A DNA stretch of 64,000 nt, taken from Anniella stebbinsi (lineage: Eukaryota; Chordata; Lepidosauria; Squamata; Anniellidae). A program made the translations under genes and the position numbers. The notes beneath the pieces were generated by a model, which worked only from the letters and a program-made list of their open reading frames with translations, was not told the origin of the DNA and searched no databases. The stretch covers positions 72,470,763-72,534,762 of the forward strand of contig JARDYH010000007.1 of assembly GCA_029215795.1 (NCBI GenBank), written 5' to 3'. Positions 14,726-28,200 of this stretch are shown here, one piece after another (the first letter of the stretch is position 1; each line of letters opens with the position of its first letter).

Positions 14726-16202
14726 CCTTGCTCTCCTACACTCTAAAAGCAAACTTTGGAAGACGAGAAGAATGAAGATGTATATCAGTTTCTCTTACTT
14801 TCCTTTTGTCAGAAAAGGGTGTGCCTCCGCTTTTGAGAAAAGTGGGAAATACGGGTCTCTTTTGATGTCCCATGGCTCTCTAGGGTAGATGTGGGCAAAG
14901 ATGGAACACAGGTCCTTTTGTGGATAATAGATGCAGGCTGTCACTGAGCTGTGGCTGATCTTCCCCAAATTCACAAAACATAGAAGTCACATACGGGAGA
15001 AATCGAGATATTCTCAAATCTGAGCACACCGCTACGGCCACACACCCAAATCACACTGAAACATGTGCAAGCTCAGACACAACACAATGACACATGTTGC
15101 AATACTAACCGCAACAGAGACAGTTTGCAATTTTGGATGCCACAAACCAGAACAGAGCAGAGACTCCACGGAGAATCAGTCTCACATGAAAGATGGACAA
15201 CAGTGCATTCTCCTTCTTTCGGAAGCTTGAGGCCATCAGAACCTATCCTTTGCGACTTCATGGGCAACCCAACGTCAAGGAGATGAATCATTCTGGACAA
15301 TCATTATTACCTGTCAGAGGCAGCAGGAGGCAGGTCTCTCGTCTTTCCTGGGCGTCCTGTTACAGGGAACTGGAGATATGGTGATTGCTGACTGACTGCC
15401 TTCCCCGCCTGGCTGAGATCTTGGATTCTGGCCAAAATAAAGAGGAGCTTCCGATGAAAAGAGGAACTTGGTGAGAGGTTTATTTCATTTTGCACAGCAG
15501 ATGGGGAAATGCTGAGGGCCTGCCTGGGTAAAGGAGGCTTCGCCTAGAGAGGGAGAGAGAGGGCAGGATGCAGCCACTTGAGACCGCTCAAGGGACCTGA
15601 AGTCGTTGAACAGCTGGATTTCAAAGATGAAAGGAAAGCCATAAATAAAGATATCCCTCTCCTAGAGCAGGGTGCAATGTTTTGTGGAGCACAGATAATT
15701 ATGGCAGTTTGCATGTCCTCAAGAGGAATTCCTTATCTGGGCAGGGAGAGCACTTCTCTCTGTAGCTGAGACCACCTATAAAAGACACATATAGGACGTA
15801 TAACAGGTGGGGCTTGGCATACCTTCGGTGCTAAAATCCCTCCAAGTTCTGCGACAAGAAAAAGCTGGATTCTGCAACCTGAATAGCAGATTATGGACAT
15901 TTGCCTGATTTCTCTTATTCTGTATCATTTATTCTGCCACTTAAAAAGAAAGGGAGAAAATGCCTGGCATGGTTTATCCAGCTTCTACCGGTTACGGGCA
16001 GGCTGCGACAATTATACTCACCATGCCTGGTTTCTCCCAATTTTGAAGCTGCTGTTGTGGGTGGGGATCTTCCCAGGATTGAAGCCTGCCCCCCACCCCA
16101 GGTTCCAAGAGTAGGAGGAAGGCTCTGACTGTGGCCACCAGCATTGGCTGAAGCCCATACCCTCCCCACCTCTCTCTCCCATGGGAGGGGAAGCACTTTC
16201 AC
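14726..16202. other. Intergenic, nothing recognised
   Basis: No conserved exon or repeat family was recognised, although distal 5' exons of the minus-strand GPCR could be here. Confidence 0.3.
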
Positions 16203-16655
16203 CAGCGGAGGCTGGTGGCTCCTATTTCATCAGGGCAGTGAACCTGCTCTGGGTTTCAGTCAGAACTCTAAAGGGGCTATCCAAAGTGCTGAACCCTGGC
16301 CCCCAACAGTTTCAGCACCATGAATAGCTCCTTTAGAGTTCTGACTGCTTCTGACTGAGAAACCCAGTGGACTCGCTGCCCGGCTGAAATAGGAGCCACC
16401 AGACTTTGCTGATTTTTACCCACTGTTCAGAGTTGGGGCTCAGGGTTTCAGGATCCCAGTACCAAGCATCAGCCCATGGAGAGTGGTGGCTCAGATACCA
16501 GTGGGGCAGTGAATCCACCTTGGGTTTCAGTCAGAACTAGTCAGAACTCTAAAGAAGCGCACTTTGGATAGCTCCTTTAGCGTTCGGACTGGTTCTGATT
16601 GAAACCTGGAGCAGATTCACTGCCCTGCTGAAATAGGAGCCACCAGCCTCCACTG
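16203..16655. mobile_element. hAT-like fold-back MITE, CAGTGGAGG family
   Basis: The termini are CAGCGGAGGCTGGTGGCTCC and GGAGCCACCAGCCTCCACTG. A second terminus pair occurs inside (GGAGCCACCAGACTTTGCTG ending near 16410, GAGAGTGGTGGCTCAGATAC starting near 16480). This gives two palindromes joined by a linker. No convincing 8-bp duplication was seen. Confidence 0.7.
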
Positions 16656-18221
16656 GCACCTTCTGATGCCTGCCTACTCTCTCCCTGCATCTCCCTCTTG
16701 CAGGAGAGAGGGACAGGGAGGGGACGTCCTTTCAGATGTTGCTGAGTGTTGGGCTCCAAGGATCATCCAAAATCCCCACTCTGCCCACCTATCTTTCCCT
16801 CTGGAAAGAGAAGCTGCAAGCAAGGGGAGTGGGGGAGAGGCTCCTTCAGCTGCTGCTTGACATGGGGCTCCAAGCCCCTTTGCTAAGCAGTGACTGAAGC
16901 CTGAACGTCCACCCCATGCCTTCCTTGTACACCAATACTCATAGTTGAATTATTTCATGCAATTTATTTATCTCCATTTCATTCAGTAGTGTCTATTCTC
17001 CCACGGGTGACAGAGTGTCTTCTATTATTTGCGTCTTCCATTATCTTGAATGCCGCTTTACTGATGAAATGTGGAAATGGATTATACAATTCCAGAGTTA
17101 CCGTCTGTTATTGCTTGTCATCGTTGTTATTGCTTGTCATTGTAGCTCCCATTGAGCAAACATTTTTATTTGTACAGAGATTTTATTAATTTTCGTATTT
17201 AAGATATAAATTCATTATTTGTATATGTACAATTGTAAAATAAGTTTATTAATAGTTTATTGGTGCTGGTGAATTGATTATCAATCCACCAGCTCATTGA
17301 GTTAGGTTTTTGCTCATTGTCAAGCTCAGATGAGCCAATAAAACATTGTTTGATGTTTGCATGAAATATTTCAACTATGTGTATTGGTGTACATTCATTT
17401 CTTGAATTGCCATCATCCTTTGGTCCTGTTTTTATTTGTCTTACGCTTGTGAGGGCTCCTCTCATTGTTTGCTCTTTCCTTGGAACAGGGGAACCAGGAG
17501 ACCACAATTTTTGGTTCAGCAAGCCAGCCCAGCCGAACATTAGTCATGGGGCTAGACGGAGCTGAACCCCCACCCTTCCCAAATATGCTCCAACTGCCCC
17601 TATTTGGTATTGACAGTCCCTGTTCTCTGGGCAGGGCCAGCTTTACCATGAAGCAGCCTGATGCGGGCTCATCAAGCGGCAGAGTAGCAGCAGAGTGGCA
17701 AATTGCTTTCTCCCTCCAAAAGGGCAGCTGCTTCTTGGTCCAGACAGCTGCCGCAGCAGGGGCAATTTGAAAGTTAGACGTCATGGGTTATTTGAGGGTT
17801 GTATAACCCAAACAACCCCTACCGCCTGGGTTCACTCGACATGACAAGCCACAGCAGGTGCTGGCCGGGGCTTGCATATTCAAAATGGCAGCTGGCATGC
17901 GTCACACCGCACAAATTAATGAGTTCGCAATGTGCAAACTGGCTTCTTAGGTGGCTGGATTCCTATACCCACATTCTCTGTATTTTTTCTGCCCTTCTGC
18001 ATAATTGCAGCATAGGCATTTCTGCCCCTCAGAGCTGGGCCAGGGCCATTGCCAGCTGCACCCAAATCCAGATGTAGAGCAGGCTCTTTCAGCCAATGAG
18101 CTGATGTGCAACAAGTCAATCCTTTTCTCTGTTGACCCAGGCTTCTGGGATTAGGAGGAATATTAGCCAATCCTAAAACTTCTAATTGCCTACCAATCTC
18201 AGGGGTTCATTCCTTTCTGAG
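16656..18221. other. Intergenic, mostly unassigned
   Basis: No exon was recognised. GGGCAGGGCCAGCTTTACC near 17632 resembles the left end of the CAGGGCCGGCCC element family (28686-28967). The rest is unassigned. Confidence 0.3.
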
Positions 18222-18522
18222 ACCCCCTCTATAAGAATTCGGTTTGACGCCTGGTTCTCCGATTATGCGCATCTTCTCAGAAGTGCTTTATGGTAAATGA
18301 CTGTACGCAGGAGGCAATTGAGCGCACAACTGGTGGCCTTACCGGTTGTTTGAAATGCGCTTTAGAAGTAGTTAATGCGGAGAATCGCTATTTAACGCAC
18401 ATTCGATAATCGATAATCGGATAGATAACGCTCCTCAACTCCCGATTTGCGCTCCACTCATGTAGAGGTAAAATTTTTAATGAGACTTGAAAGAGCTTTA
18501 AACCTCTTGTGTAGAGGCAGCC
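18222..18522. mobile_element. About 300-bp MITE, CCTCTACAAGA-ended family
   Basis: It starts near CCCCCTCTATAAGAATTCGG and ends CTCTTGTGTAGAGGCAGCC. The interior has TTCGGTTTGACGCC, CCGATTATGCGC, ACGCAGGAGGC and CGCTATTTAACGC. The same ordered motifs occur at the two ends of the 56077-57214 element. Confidence 0.6.
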
Positions 18523-19019
18523 TGAGTCTGGAAAGGATCTGGAGGCCTAAGTCTGTATGGGGCCAGTAGCATTACTAGGCATGCTCTCAGCTTAAAACCA
18601 CAAGCTTCTTAGTTCAATCCCTGGAGAGTCTGATGCACACACCAATCTGTTTATGAGCCGCTGCCCACAATATGGCTGTCTCATGAATGCTATTTTTAAA
18701 TCCCTCCATATGGCAGCAGTTGTGTTTATGGAGTGAGCTGTTCACCACCGTCTGGGTGATTTTCTCCACACCACTCACTGATATTTTTAGGAGGCCTTTG
18801 GAGAGCCGTTGAATTGACCTAACTGGACTACGTGAACAAAAAGCCTGACCTAGGATAAGGCAATTTCCTATGGCCGGATTCTAAAATGCAACCCCTATCG
18901 TTGCCATGAAAGGGGCAGGGAGTGAAGTACACCCATGAAGCTCTTCACTGCCTTCAAAAATAAATAAATAAAATTCAATAAAAACCTTGGAAAATGTGAA
19001 GGCAGTCTTCTTTCTCTCT
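18523..19019. other. Intergenic, nothing recognised
   Basis: No gene signal. A short A-rich AAATAAATAAA tract lies near 18958. Confidence 0.3.
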
Positions 19020-19290
19020 CTTGTTGTTTTTATTTACAACATTTGTATACCGCTCCACACCTAAACAGATTCCAGAGCGGTATGAAGAACTAGAGATAAA
19101 AGGATGAGGGGATATAAAGAATAAAACACGATATTATAATTATTCTTTTTAAAAACAGTGCCAATAAAACAGTAGCCGGTCAACCAAGGAAGGCTTCCTA
19201 GGAAAGAGCTGCTTTTAGGAGGCACCAGAAACAACACAGTACTGGCGTCTGCCTGACCTCCAGGGGCAGGGAGTTCCATAGGAAAGGGGG
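19020..19290 (-). mobile_element. L2-type LINE 3' end
   Basis: ATTTACAACATTTGTATACC and GATTCCAGAGCGGTATGAA are the inverted L2-like 3' end. The remainder (CAAGGAAGGCTTCCTAGGAA, GGGCAGGGAGTTCCATAGGA) matches the L2 3' region. Confidence 0.6.
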
Positions 19291-19609
19291 GTGCTACTCC
19301 TTGCCTCTAGCCTTCCTCTCCCCTCTACACCTTTGGCTTTGTGGTTTTCCCTTCCTGCCTAATCTCTAGACTCCCTATTTCTCTTCCCCACCCTCTTTAG
19401 CTCACTTTTGACTAACCAGATCCCCACGGCAACCATGATGCAACTATCTACATCCTCCGTGGTCGCCATTTTCTGGCGGTGCCCACAGCGTTTTCTCAAA
19501 TTCCCAAATGAGCCTACACGGGTCCAAAAAGGTTTGGGGACCCCTGTCCTATGGGTGTGGAAGAAAAGAGGGTACTGCATTCTTGGAAAACACAGAGCTT
19601 CGTAAGGTC

Positions 19610-19935
19610 GCTGTGTGTCTGCTTTTAGAAGACAGTCCTCTATTTGAAGAACTGCAGGAGGTCTCTCCTCTGTTATGAAGGCATCTGCAATTTGAAGGGC
19701 TGTCCAGTCCAGGGCTGGTATAAGGATAAAGAACCATCAGGAGGAAGACCTGAGCCTTGATGTTGCCCATCAACAGCACCTGGATGAGTTTAGCCGTCAC
19801 GCAGAAGCATATGAGAGAAGACACTATATCAGGTAGATTGGCCCTAAGCTGTTTAGGACCTTAAAGCTCAGCACTAAAATGTTGAACTGGGCCTAGAAAC
19901 TGGCACTGGAGTAACATCCTGAAGGGTTGTCTACA
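19610..19935. repeat. Repeat containing TCCTCTATTTGAAG, plus L2 fragment
   Basis: TTTTAGAAGACAGTCCTCTA and GAAGGGCTGTCCAGTCCAGG recur at 21290-21400 and 22075-22150 and, inverted, near 47770-47830. The family is not recognised. Bases 19830-19930 (GTTTAGGACCTTAAAGCTCA) look like L2. Confidence 0.4.
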
Positions 19936-20421
19936 AATGGCCTCACATGCCTCCAACACCCAACCTAAAAAAGTTGACGATTGATATGGCAGGACTGCTT
20001 GCAAGAGTTCCCAGAATGCATTGCTGCCCCCGAGTCAGCTGCCAGGAGGCCTGCATTCCCAACATGCATTGCTTTGGCACAGCCTGTGGACCAAAGCATC
20101 GGATCACAATATGCTCCTGACCCCTCAAGATAACAGCAATGACCACATTTTCCAGGTGAAGAAAAAAGGAAGTCTGGTTGCTCCATCTCGCTCTGTAGAT
20201 CAGGAAGCGGCCAGGGCCAGCACAGTGTCGGCTTCCTCTTTCTGGTCCTGAGTCGGATGGTCCCTTGCTTCCCTGTTGACAGGCCTCGCAAAGGGATGTT
20301 GCAGACTCGGTCAGAGCAACATCTGCCCAAAATAGTAAGGAGGTTGCTCAGTTGTTTCTAGCTAGCAATGAGGAAAGAGATGCATAGGCCTGTGCGGAGG
20401 GTGTCAGATGGTGACTTAATT

Positions 20422-20741
20422 TAGGCTGACCAGATAAAATCCAGGTCAGGGCTCATGTCACTTTAACAGTTGTAGAGAAAAGGGAATTTCAGCCGGTGTC
20501 ATTTGTATGCAATTAGTTCCTGGTGAAATTCCCTCTTCATCACAACAGTTAAAGTTGCAAGCACTATACTAGAGTGACCATATACAAAAGAAGGCAGGGC
20601 CCCTGCAACTTTAACAGCTGGGATGAAGAGGGAATTTCACCAGGAACTAATTGCATACAAATGACACTGGCTGAAATTCATTTTTCTCTACAACTGTTAA
20701 AGTTACATGAGCCCTGACCTGGATTCTATCTGGTCACCCTA
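20422..20741. mobile_element. hAT-like double-palindrome MITE, copy 1
   Basis: The termini are TAGGCTGACCAGATAAAATC and its complement ending GGTCACCCTA. The duplication ACTTAATT lies on both sides, with the final A shared. Full length, 320 bp. The structure is described under the 31170 copy and in the findings. Confidence 0.85.
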
Positions 20742-23700
20742 CTTAATTTATGGCCAAGGATTTAGCCCTGGGTACTATCTGCAGTTCTAGGTTCTCCTTG
20801 GGGATATATTAGCCCTCTCTCATCCCTGAAGCTCAAATCATCCGTGATGTGAATCGTGTGTCCCTTCCACTTGCTTCCTTATTTCTTTTCTAATTTTAGC
20901 TTTAAGGCAGCCAATTGGCTGAAATCTGCAAGAGGCAATTGGTGTGGGGATGTGGCATGGATGGCATCTTCTTAAACCCTTCCACCCCATCAGCGTTCCA
21001 TTCCAGGTCCAAATCAGCCCCCTTCCCAAGTTGCTCTTGGCCCAGCGAGAGAAAAGATAGGGACACCCATTTCCTTTTCCCTACATGGCGTAAAGCAACT
21101 TGGTTTGTGGGGGGGAGGGGTTGTGGGGGTTGCAATTGGGAGGTAGAAAAACAGCCCCCCCTCTTCCTTTCACTCCCCATCCCTCCCAGTGTTGGTCTCC
21201 CACTGGAGACTGCATCCAAGGTGGTCATTGAGGAACACCCCTCCCCCCACCAGTTGTGTTGAATCACAGTCAGGTTAATTGTGAGCCCTCTTTTACAAAG
21301 AGCAGTCCTTGAAGAGCTGCCAGAGGACTGTCTTCTATTTGAAGGTATCCTCTGTTTGAAGGGATGTCCTGTCCAATTCCTATTTAAATGATAAAGAACC
21401 ACACCATGGCTGCCCTTCCACAGCTAGCAGCTGGACCGTCTTCCACAGGATGATGAGAGGCGCTGAATTTTTATATAAATTGTCATGCTTTCAAAACATT
21501 TGCATTTATACATACAAATCAGCATCTGCCAACTTTATGCTAAGTGTTCTCTTTTGTGGCGATGCATTTTCTCTTTTTTCGGTGACTCCTGAGTGGCCCA
21601 CCCTAACTGCAACACCCATCATCCCCCACCAGCATGTCTATTGGAAAGTGCAGTTCAACCCATCTGGAGGGTACTAGGTTGGGAAAGAAGCAGCTTTAGA
21701 TTGAGAGAGAGAGAGAATGAAGAAAGAACTGCACATGACTGTCATGTGTAGTTTGAGGTTGATCAAGAGAACTGACCTGGACACATCCTTATAAATAGGA
21801 GAAGCACTTTTAAATCACATCAGGCAGGATTGCAACATGTTTATTTTCATGAGTCCTTGCTGTGCTTCCCCCGCTCCCCTGCCCCAGTTCTCTTTTCCTC
21901 TCTCTTCCCCAGTTCCTCTTCTTCGGACACCCTGGGAACCATAGTCTTCGCAGCCAGACCGTGGAAGCTCTCATGTGACAAACCCACCAATACAAAGAAG
22001 GCGGAAATTGTCAGCTGTTAGGATACATTTCTTCCCAAACAGTATTCATGACTTACAACTTGGTAGGTGGCCATGTGCCCGCTTTTACAAGGAGGTCCTC
22101 TATTTCAAGGTGTCCTCCGCTTAAAGGGTTGCTCAGCCCAAGTCTGGTGACATCAGAGCAATGGAAAAAGTCACGGTAAATCGACACTTAGAAAAAGTCT
22201 GATGTGGCTACGAGCTGGCGGCTGCATCATATAAATGATGGGGTGCAACTATGCAGCAACAATGGGTTATTTAGAGTGTATAGACAAGCCCCAGGTGTCC
22301 ATTGAATACTCTATTACTTTTTCTTCCTGTTTGGTTCTGTTATTGTTGTTTTTAACCCGAAGCAACTTTTTATTTGAGATTGTAAACTCTATGGGGCGGA
22401 GACTTCCCTTTTTATGTCATTCAGCGAAGCACATGGATCACAAATAACAACAACCGTCCCGATAAATAAAATGAGAGCTCAAAAGGAAGTAGGTAGAGGC
22501 TTTCTTCAGCCAAATTGCAATCTCTTTATTTGCTACACCTCTTCAGCTCAGGCTTCCCCTGATATCCTCTGCCTTGGCAAGAGTTAAATGTGAAACTGTT
22601 TACAAAACAACAACAGGTGAGGAACAGATACATTTAAGCCTCTGGATCTTCCATTTTGTCTGCTGGGGTCAGGAAGGGTGGTATTGCAGAGCAAGGGGAC
22701 ACCACTCAGATTCAATGTGTGTCACATAGGGCATTGGCTTGGTGAGCGCATTAAAATACATATAGTCCAAGAGTGCAGGTATAAATAGTTCTATGACATT
22801 GTGTTACACTAAGACATGGATTGCTTTCTTCGAAGGAGTGGGTTAGGAACACTGTAAGAAAGTGCTTTTAAAGGCTCTGAGGACTTCATAGCAAACTCAA
22901 ATAGCCTCTAATGTTCCCTAGAATTAGCACATTTATGAGGCACCTAATCCAAGTGGTACCCCTCTCCCGACTCTTGCACAGCAAGAGCAGGAGCGGGAGG
23001 TGTGGGATGAGTCACCTAGTTTGATCTACAAGATGGTCTGGTCCATGATCTGGGGCTCCGTTGATGTGGCCCAGACATGTCTTCATCTGCTCAAGTTTCA
23101 ACTGAACAGTACTGGACAAGCTGAAATGAACTCCAGTCCTTATGATTCCCTTCTACACATCTCGATGGTGAATATTCTCATCGAGTGCTAATATCTAATA
23201 TTCAGTATCCGAAGATTCTGTAGTAGTAGCTATCAGTATTTGACCAGTCGGTAGTAGTCACCAATATTTGACAGTATCTGACTGTAGTAAACCTGAGTGA
23301 TTTTTAGATCAACTTCATTCATCCATTGAACCAGTCAGCATATATACACTGGGATACTGAAAAAGCTATAACTGTTGAACTTCAAATTTTGATTCCTGAA
23401 CTCAAATGTCAAATTTCAGGATCAAAGTCTAAATTTCAAAAGTCATCTAATTTCACAATCTTGCAGATATTGATGTTTCAGCTTTAAAATGAGCCCAAAC
23501 TTCTGCATCCTGGATTGTGGGCATATTTTGAAATTCACCAATTCAAAAATGCTTTGATGGGACTAAGTTGCTCGGTTCTACATAAGTGGCTTTCTTCTTT
23601 TGCCTTGGTGGCTTTCACACATTTCTTTGCTCGGCTTAAAGGAGGTGCATCTTGTTCCTGACTGCTGTCAAATGTTGGCAAGTAGGCATGCAGGGCTTCT

Positions 23701-24712
23701 TAGTCCCTGTAAAGCTGACTCTCTTGGGAAAATGAAACGTTATTGGAAAAAAGGAAGAGGAATCAGTTGATCTTTGCTCTCGATTATTACTACCTTAAAT
23801 AATTTCTGTAGCATCAGTAGCTAGCCTGTTGCTGAACAAAAGCATGAGAGTGTTCAGCTTGTTACCTGCCCCGCAATGCACTGACTTAAAAAAGGGAGCA
23901 AGCAGGCACTCTGACTGATTTCTTGCCCAATCAATGCTCAAATACTGAGGGTTGGAGGAGTTGGGGATGAGTATATATATTCTCCTAGGAACAGTCCACA
24001 TCACACTCTAGACAAGAAGGATGGTTTTCATTGATTCCAAGGTGATTGGGTGGTCGATCAGACCATCTTTTATAAGGCTTGCGTATGGCTGTCCACCATA
24101 GGCCACCTTAGTAGCCGTCTGTCATTCCATGAAAGCCCCAAACCCTACATTAGATAATACAATTCTCTTAAACTCTAACACTGTAGATTGATGCAGATGG
24201 AGAGTAAGAGAGAGCAATGGACCTCAGCAAAGAAAGAAAACATATCTGGTGAGCTATACCAAGAATGACCCAAGGAAAACTCCATCTAGAAGGATGAATA
24301 CAAAATGGCTACCATTGTGTTGGCACCAAGTGCATAAACAATGGTGCATACTGAGTGCATAAAAAGGCTTAACATACAAAAGGAATCTGCTTCATAAGAG
24401 CAGAATTGACTTTTGCTATATATAAATGTAATACAGAACTTTGCCTTACAGGATGGCAGTGGGTTCTAGCCATTCCTTGTCATGCGCTAGATGGCTGCCA
24501 GAATATTCCAATATGCAGAGGGCATTATGTAGGGCATTTACAACAGGTAACAGCAAAAATGTTAGCATCAAAACATGGTGCTTAACATACGTAGGCTGAA
24601 GCCTAATCAGAGTGAGAAAAGTCGTATCAAAATACGACGGTGAGTTGAATTTGGATGGGGCTGAACTAGGAAGGGAGAAGGTTGGTTATCATTTTATCTC
24701 CTCGATTTTCCT
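20742..24712. other. Intergenic, about 4 kb with little recognised
   Basis: It contains two further copies of the TCCTCTATTTGAAG repeat (21290-21400, 22075-22150) and one arm of the small fold-back (21595-21680). The part next to 24713 may be LYPD3 3' UTR. Frames in this region show no domain features. Confidence 0.35.
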
Positions 24713-25227
24713 TCACAGGAGCAACCCAGCCAGCAACAAGACCAGCACGGCTGACCCACCTAGGCCTGCTGCGCTCCCCTTTGTGCCTTGAGGCAATTGA
24801 GCTTGTTGGTTGTTTCGCTCTTCAACTCTCACGAAGGTGATTGGCTTCCCATCTCTCACAGAGGTGATTTCGGTATCAACGTGGTTGTGATCGTGGTCAT
24901 GGTCGTGGTTGTGGTGATCAGACATCGGTGGAGTCATAGCAATGGAACGAGTTGGCCTGCTGGCGATGGAAGAGGCTGCCATGCTGCCAGGAACCTTTGT
25001 AGTTGTGGCGGTGGTGGCTGCAGTGATGCTACTGCCCTGATTAGGCAGAATCGCAAGCCGAGGAATCTTCGCAGAGAAGTGTGTTTTGTTGGAGAGGTTG
25101 ATGTTGCAGAGGCTTTCAGAGCAACAGGAACCTGTAAGGGTGATGATGCCTGGGCTTCCTTTCGTGATCCTAGTACATTCTTTGTCCTTGACACAACCTT
25201 TGATAGGCCTGGTCAGCGAGAAGTTGC
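24713..25227 (-). CDS. LYPD3: LYPD3 exon 5 (LU domain 2 end, His/Asp linker, GPI signal)
   Basis: The acceptor AATCTTTTCCAG precedes 25227 and the TGA stop is 24715-24713. It encodes NFSLTRPIKGCVKDKECTR, the SCCSESLCN motif, a Thr-rich stretch (ATTATTTK), the histidine tract DHHNHDHDHDHNHVD, and a hydrophobic C terminus for GPI attachment. Confidence 0.93.
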
Positions 25228-28200
25228 CTGGAAAAGATTAAAAGCAGGGTGAAGACAGTCATAACACATGGAGAATCAAAGGCTCAGTTGGGAAGTGTTC
25301 TCATTGTGTCCAGTCTAAAGTAGCCTTCCCCGATCTGGTGGCCATCTGATGTGTTAGACTGCAACCCTCATCATCTCCTGCCAATGATCCAACACATTTG
25401 GAGGACACCGTGTTGGAGAAGGATCGTCTAAAGGTAATGCTCCATTCTAGCTCAAGCTTTGGGGGAAAACACTTCTGCGGATTTTGAATAAATGCTGTGT
25501 GTTGACCATTATAGATAGGCACAAACCTTCTCCTAACAACCTCTGGAGCAATTTTACAACCGTTTTAAAACTTTCCCTTAAAAACAACAACCAGCTGGGT
25601 GAAAGATGAATGTATGATAGATGAATGTCTATGTAGTGCTTTAGAAAAGGCTAAATATATATTTTAGATACACTTTTGGAAACTTCATGGTTCCAAACTG
25701 CTGGCTCAGTTTCTGTCAGCTCTTGCCACCTGAATTTACTATTAGAGGGAATGATTTTCCAAACAATTAAAAATAAGTTTTTCCCCCGGTTGTCTGGAGG
25801 ATACAAATACCTCCCATTGCTCTCTGAGCCTTGAACTCTGCCATCTTCTTTCAAAACTCATCTGGCAGACAACAACAACAACTTCCATTTTTCCCTGGAA
25901 TCCAGTGTGTTTATGGCAGAATCCTAAGATCCAGGGACAATGAGAAATGAAGTTTTCTAGAACTCTGACTACTTAGCATGAATGCCAAGTGCACTAAGGG
26001 AATCATACATCCCAGGGTATCCTTGCACCTGGAAACTTGTCATTTTAACAGATGCCAGGGAGAAATGAGGGCCTTCCTTCTGGGTAGTTTCCCTATCACT
26101 GTTGCGGCTTCCATCAAAATATGTTTTGGGGAAAGGAAGAGACAGCTGCAGTGTCATGGTGTTGAGTCAAAGTCGTTACAAGCCAGGTGCACATTCCTAA
26201 TCATATAACCTCAGTTACCTGTGCTAAAATCAGCCCAAATCCATCCAGTTGACTTCCCATACCAATTTGATCATGAGGTCTGTCATTCTCGCTCCAATTT
26301 AACTGTCTCTTCAAGACAAGGGGGCAAGAATCACATTCTCCCCACTCTCACACCGTTCAATAGAACGCGACCTGAGTACAGTTTTCCTACAGGTAACAAA
26401 GGCCAGCATTTTCCCAGCCAAACTCCACAAGGTCCACATTCATTCATTTATTTCAATCATTGGCTACATTTCTGTACCGTCCAATAGCCAAAGCAATGTG
26501 GGCACTTTAGAAAGATTAAAAACCTGAAAAATATAATATTCGGGTGACCAGCTGCCAGGAATTCCCCAGATTTGTCTTGGTTTTTGTTCTATCCTGAGTG
26601 TCAGGGTGGATTTTCTGTAATTTTCTATAATGTCCTGGGATTACATGCTTTCCCCTTTAAGGCTGTCATCCACCTCACCGCTCAATTCAGGGCCTTAAAG
26701 GGGGAAAGCGTGACATTGCCGGACATTAAAGAAAATGCCTCCGGAAATCACGTCGTTCTGCCCTGCCACTGGGTGTCCTCCATTTTGGCTTCCCAAATAT
26801 GGTCAACCTATATATTGTACATAAGATAGTAAAAAGCTACTGACATGCAAATATATAAACAAAAAACATACCTGCACAAACACACATACGTCTGAACAAA
26901 ATAATTGACAATAAGAAATCCCCAGACCTGATTAAAACTTGAGGAGGCCAACTTGAATCAAAGCTGGCCAAAGTGAAGGGTAGACATCTCAGTTGCTCCG
27001 CACGAGTCCTTACCTGCTCTCATTGTAGCATTGCCGTGGAAACATCCCCGGAAAGAGTCATAGCACTTGACTATAGTAGCGTTGTTGATCAAGCACTCGT
27101 CGCCAGTACAGCTGTAGCATTCCACGCCGTTTGGAACCCTTGTGAGCTCGTTGCCTGGCAACCAAGCAAAATCCCGATTTTAGCAAGGGCAGAGGGCCAG
27201 CCCGCACGCTATCAACTTTCAACGTGTTTACATGTCATGGGGAACATTCTGAAGATGCTAACAGAGGATTCTTTGCAGTTTATAGTTTCTTGAAATGATA
27301 AATAAATAAATAAATAAATTGACAGTTCCCAGTGTCGATGAAGAGAAGCAAAGAGGACGCTTACACCGACTTTAAAGTTTAAACTGGACTGTGTTTAAGA
27401 TGCACCCCAAGCAATAGGCAATGGGCGAGCGGCACTGTGCCTGGGAAAGGTTACCTCTCCTCCCATACAGTTGCCTTCCTCCTATCCGTGGGGATGAGAT
27501 CATGCACAATCACCACTGAACAGGGCTATCACTTCTTCAGTATGCTAGCTTCATACTGAAGAAGTGATAGCTTCAGGGAAGGTCCGTAGCTCAGTAGAAG
27601 AGTCCCTGCTTTGCATTCAGAAGGTCCCAAGTTCAATCCCTGACTTCTCCAGGTAAGGTTAAGAAAGAGGCACAGCCAGTAAGTGTTAGAAATAGTGGGC
27701 TAATTGGACCAACACTTGACTCTCTGTAATACAGCTTCCTAGATTTCCTAGTATCCTCAAATTCAGTTCTGTTTCCTAGAATCCTCAATTTTAGTTCACT
27801 TCTAGGAAGTAAGTCTCATCACAACAATAGACATACAACTTCTATTGAAGCCTGCTTAGAATTGGGTTGTGTGTTTTACACAAGCCACTGTAATGGTCAC
27901 TAGTAGCCGTTGCTCGGGTGACCATATGGAAAAGAGGACAGGGCTCCTGTATCTTTAACAGTTGTATAGAAAAGGGAATTTCAGCAGGTGTTATTTGTAT
28001 GCATGCAGCACCTGGTGAAATCCCTTCTTTATCACAACAGTTAAAGCTACAGGAGCTATGCTAGAGTGACCAGATACAAAAGAGGGCAGGGCTCCTGCAG
28101 TTTTAACTGTTGTGATGAAGAGGGCATTTCACCAGATGCTGCATGCATACAAATGGCACCTGCTGAAACTCCCTTTTCTCTACAGCTGTTAAAGATACAG

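Noticed and set aside
20902..21402. 166-codon minus-strand frame as a gene
   Set aside because: No domain, signal, or splice context, and composition is that of chance frames.
27584..27660. Possible tRNA gene
   Set aside because: A-box and B-box regions are tRNA-like but decayed, and the rest matches the SINE at 9095-9293.
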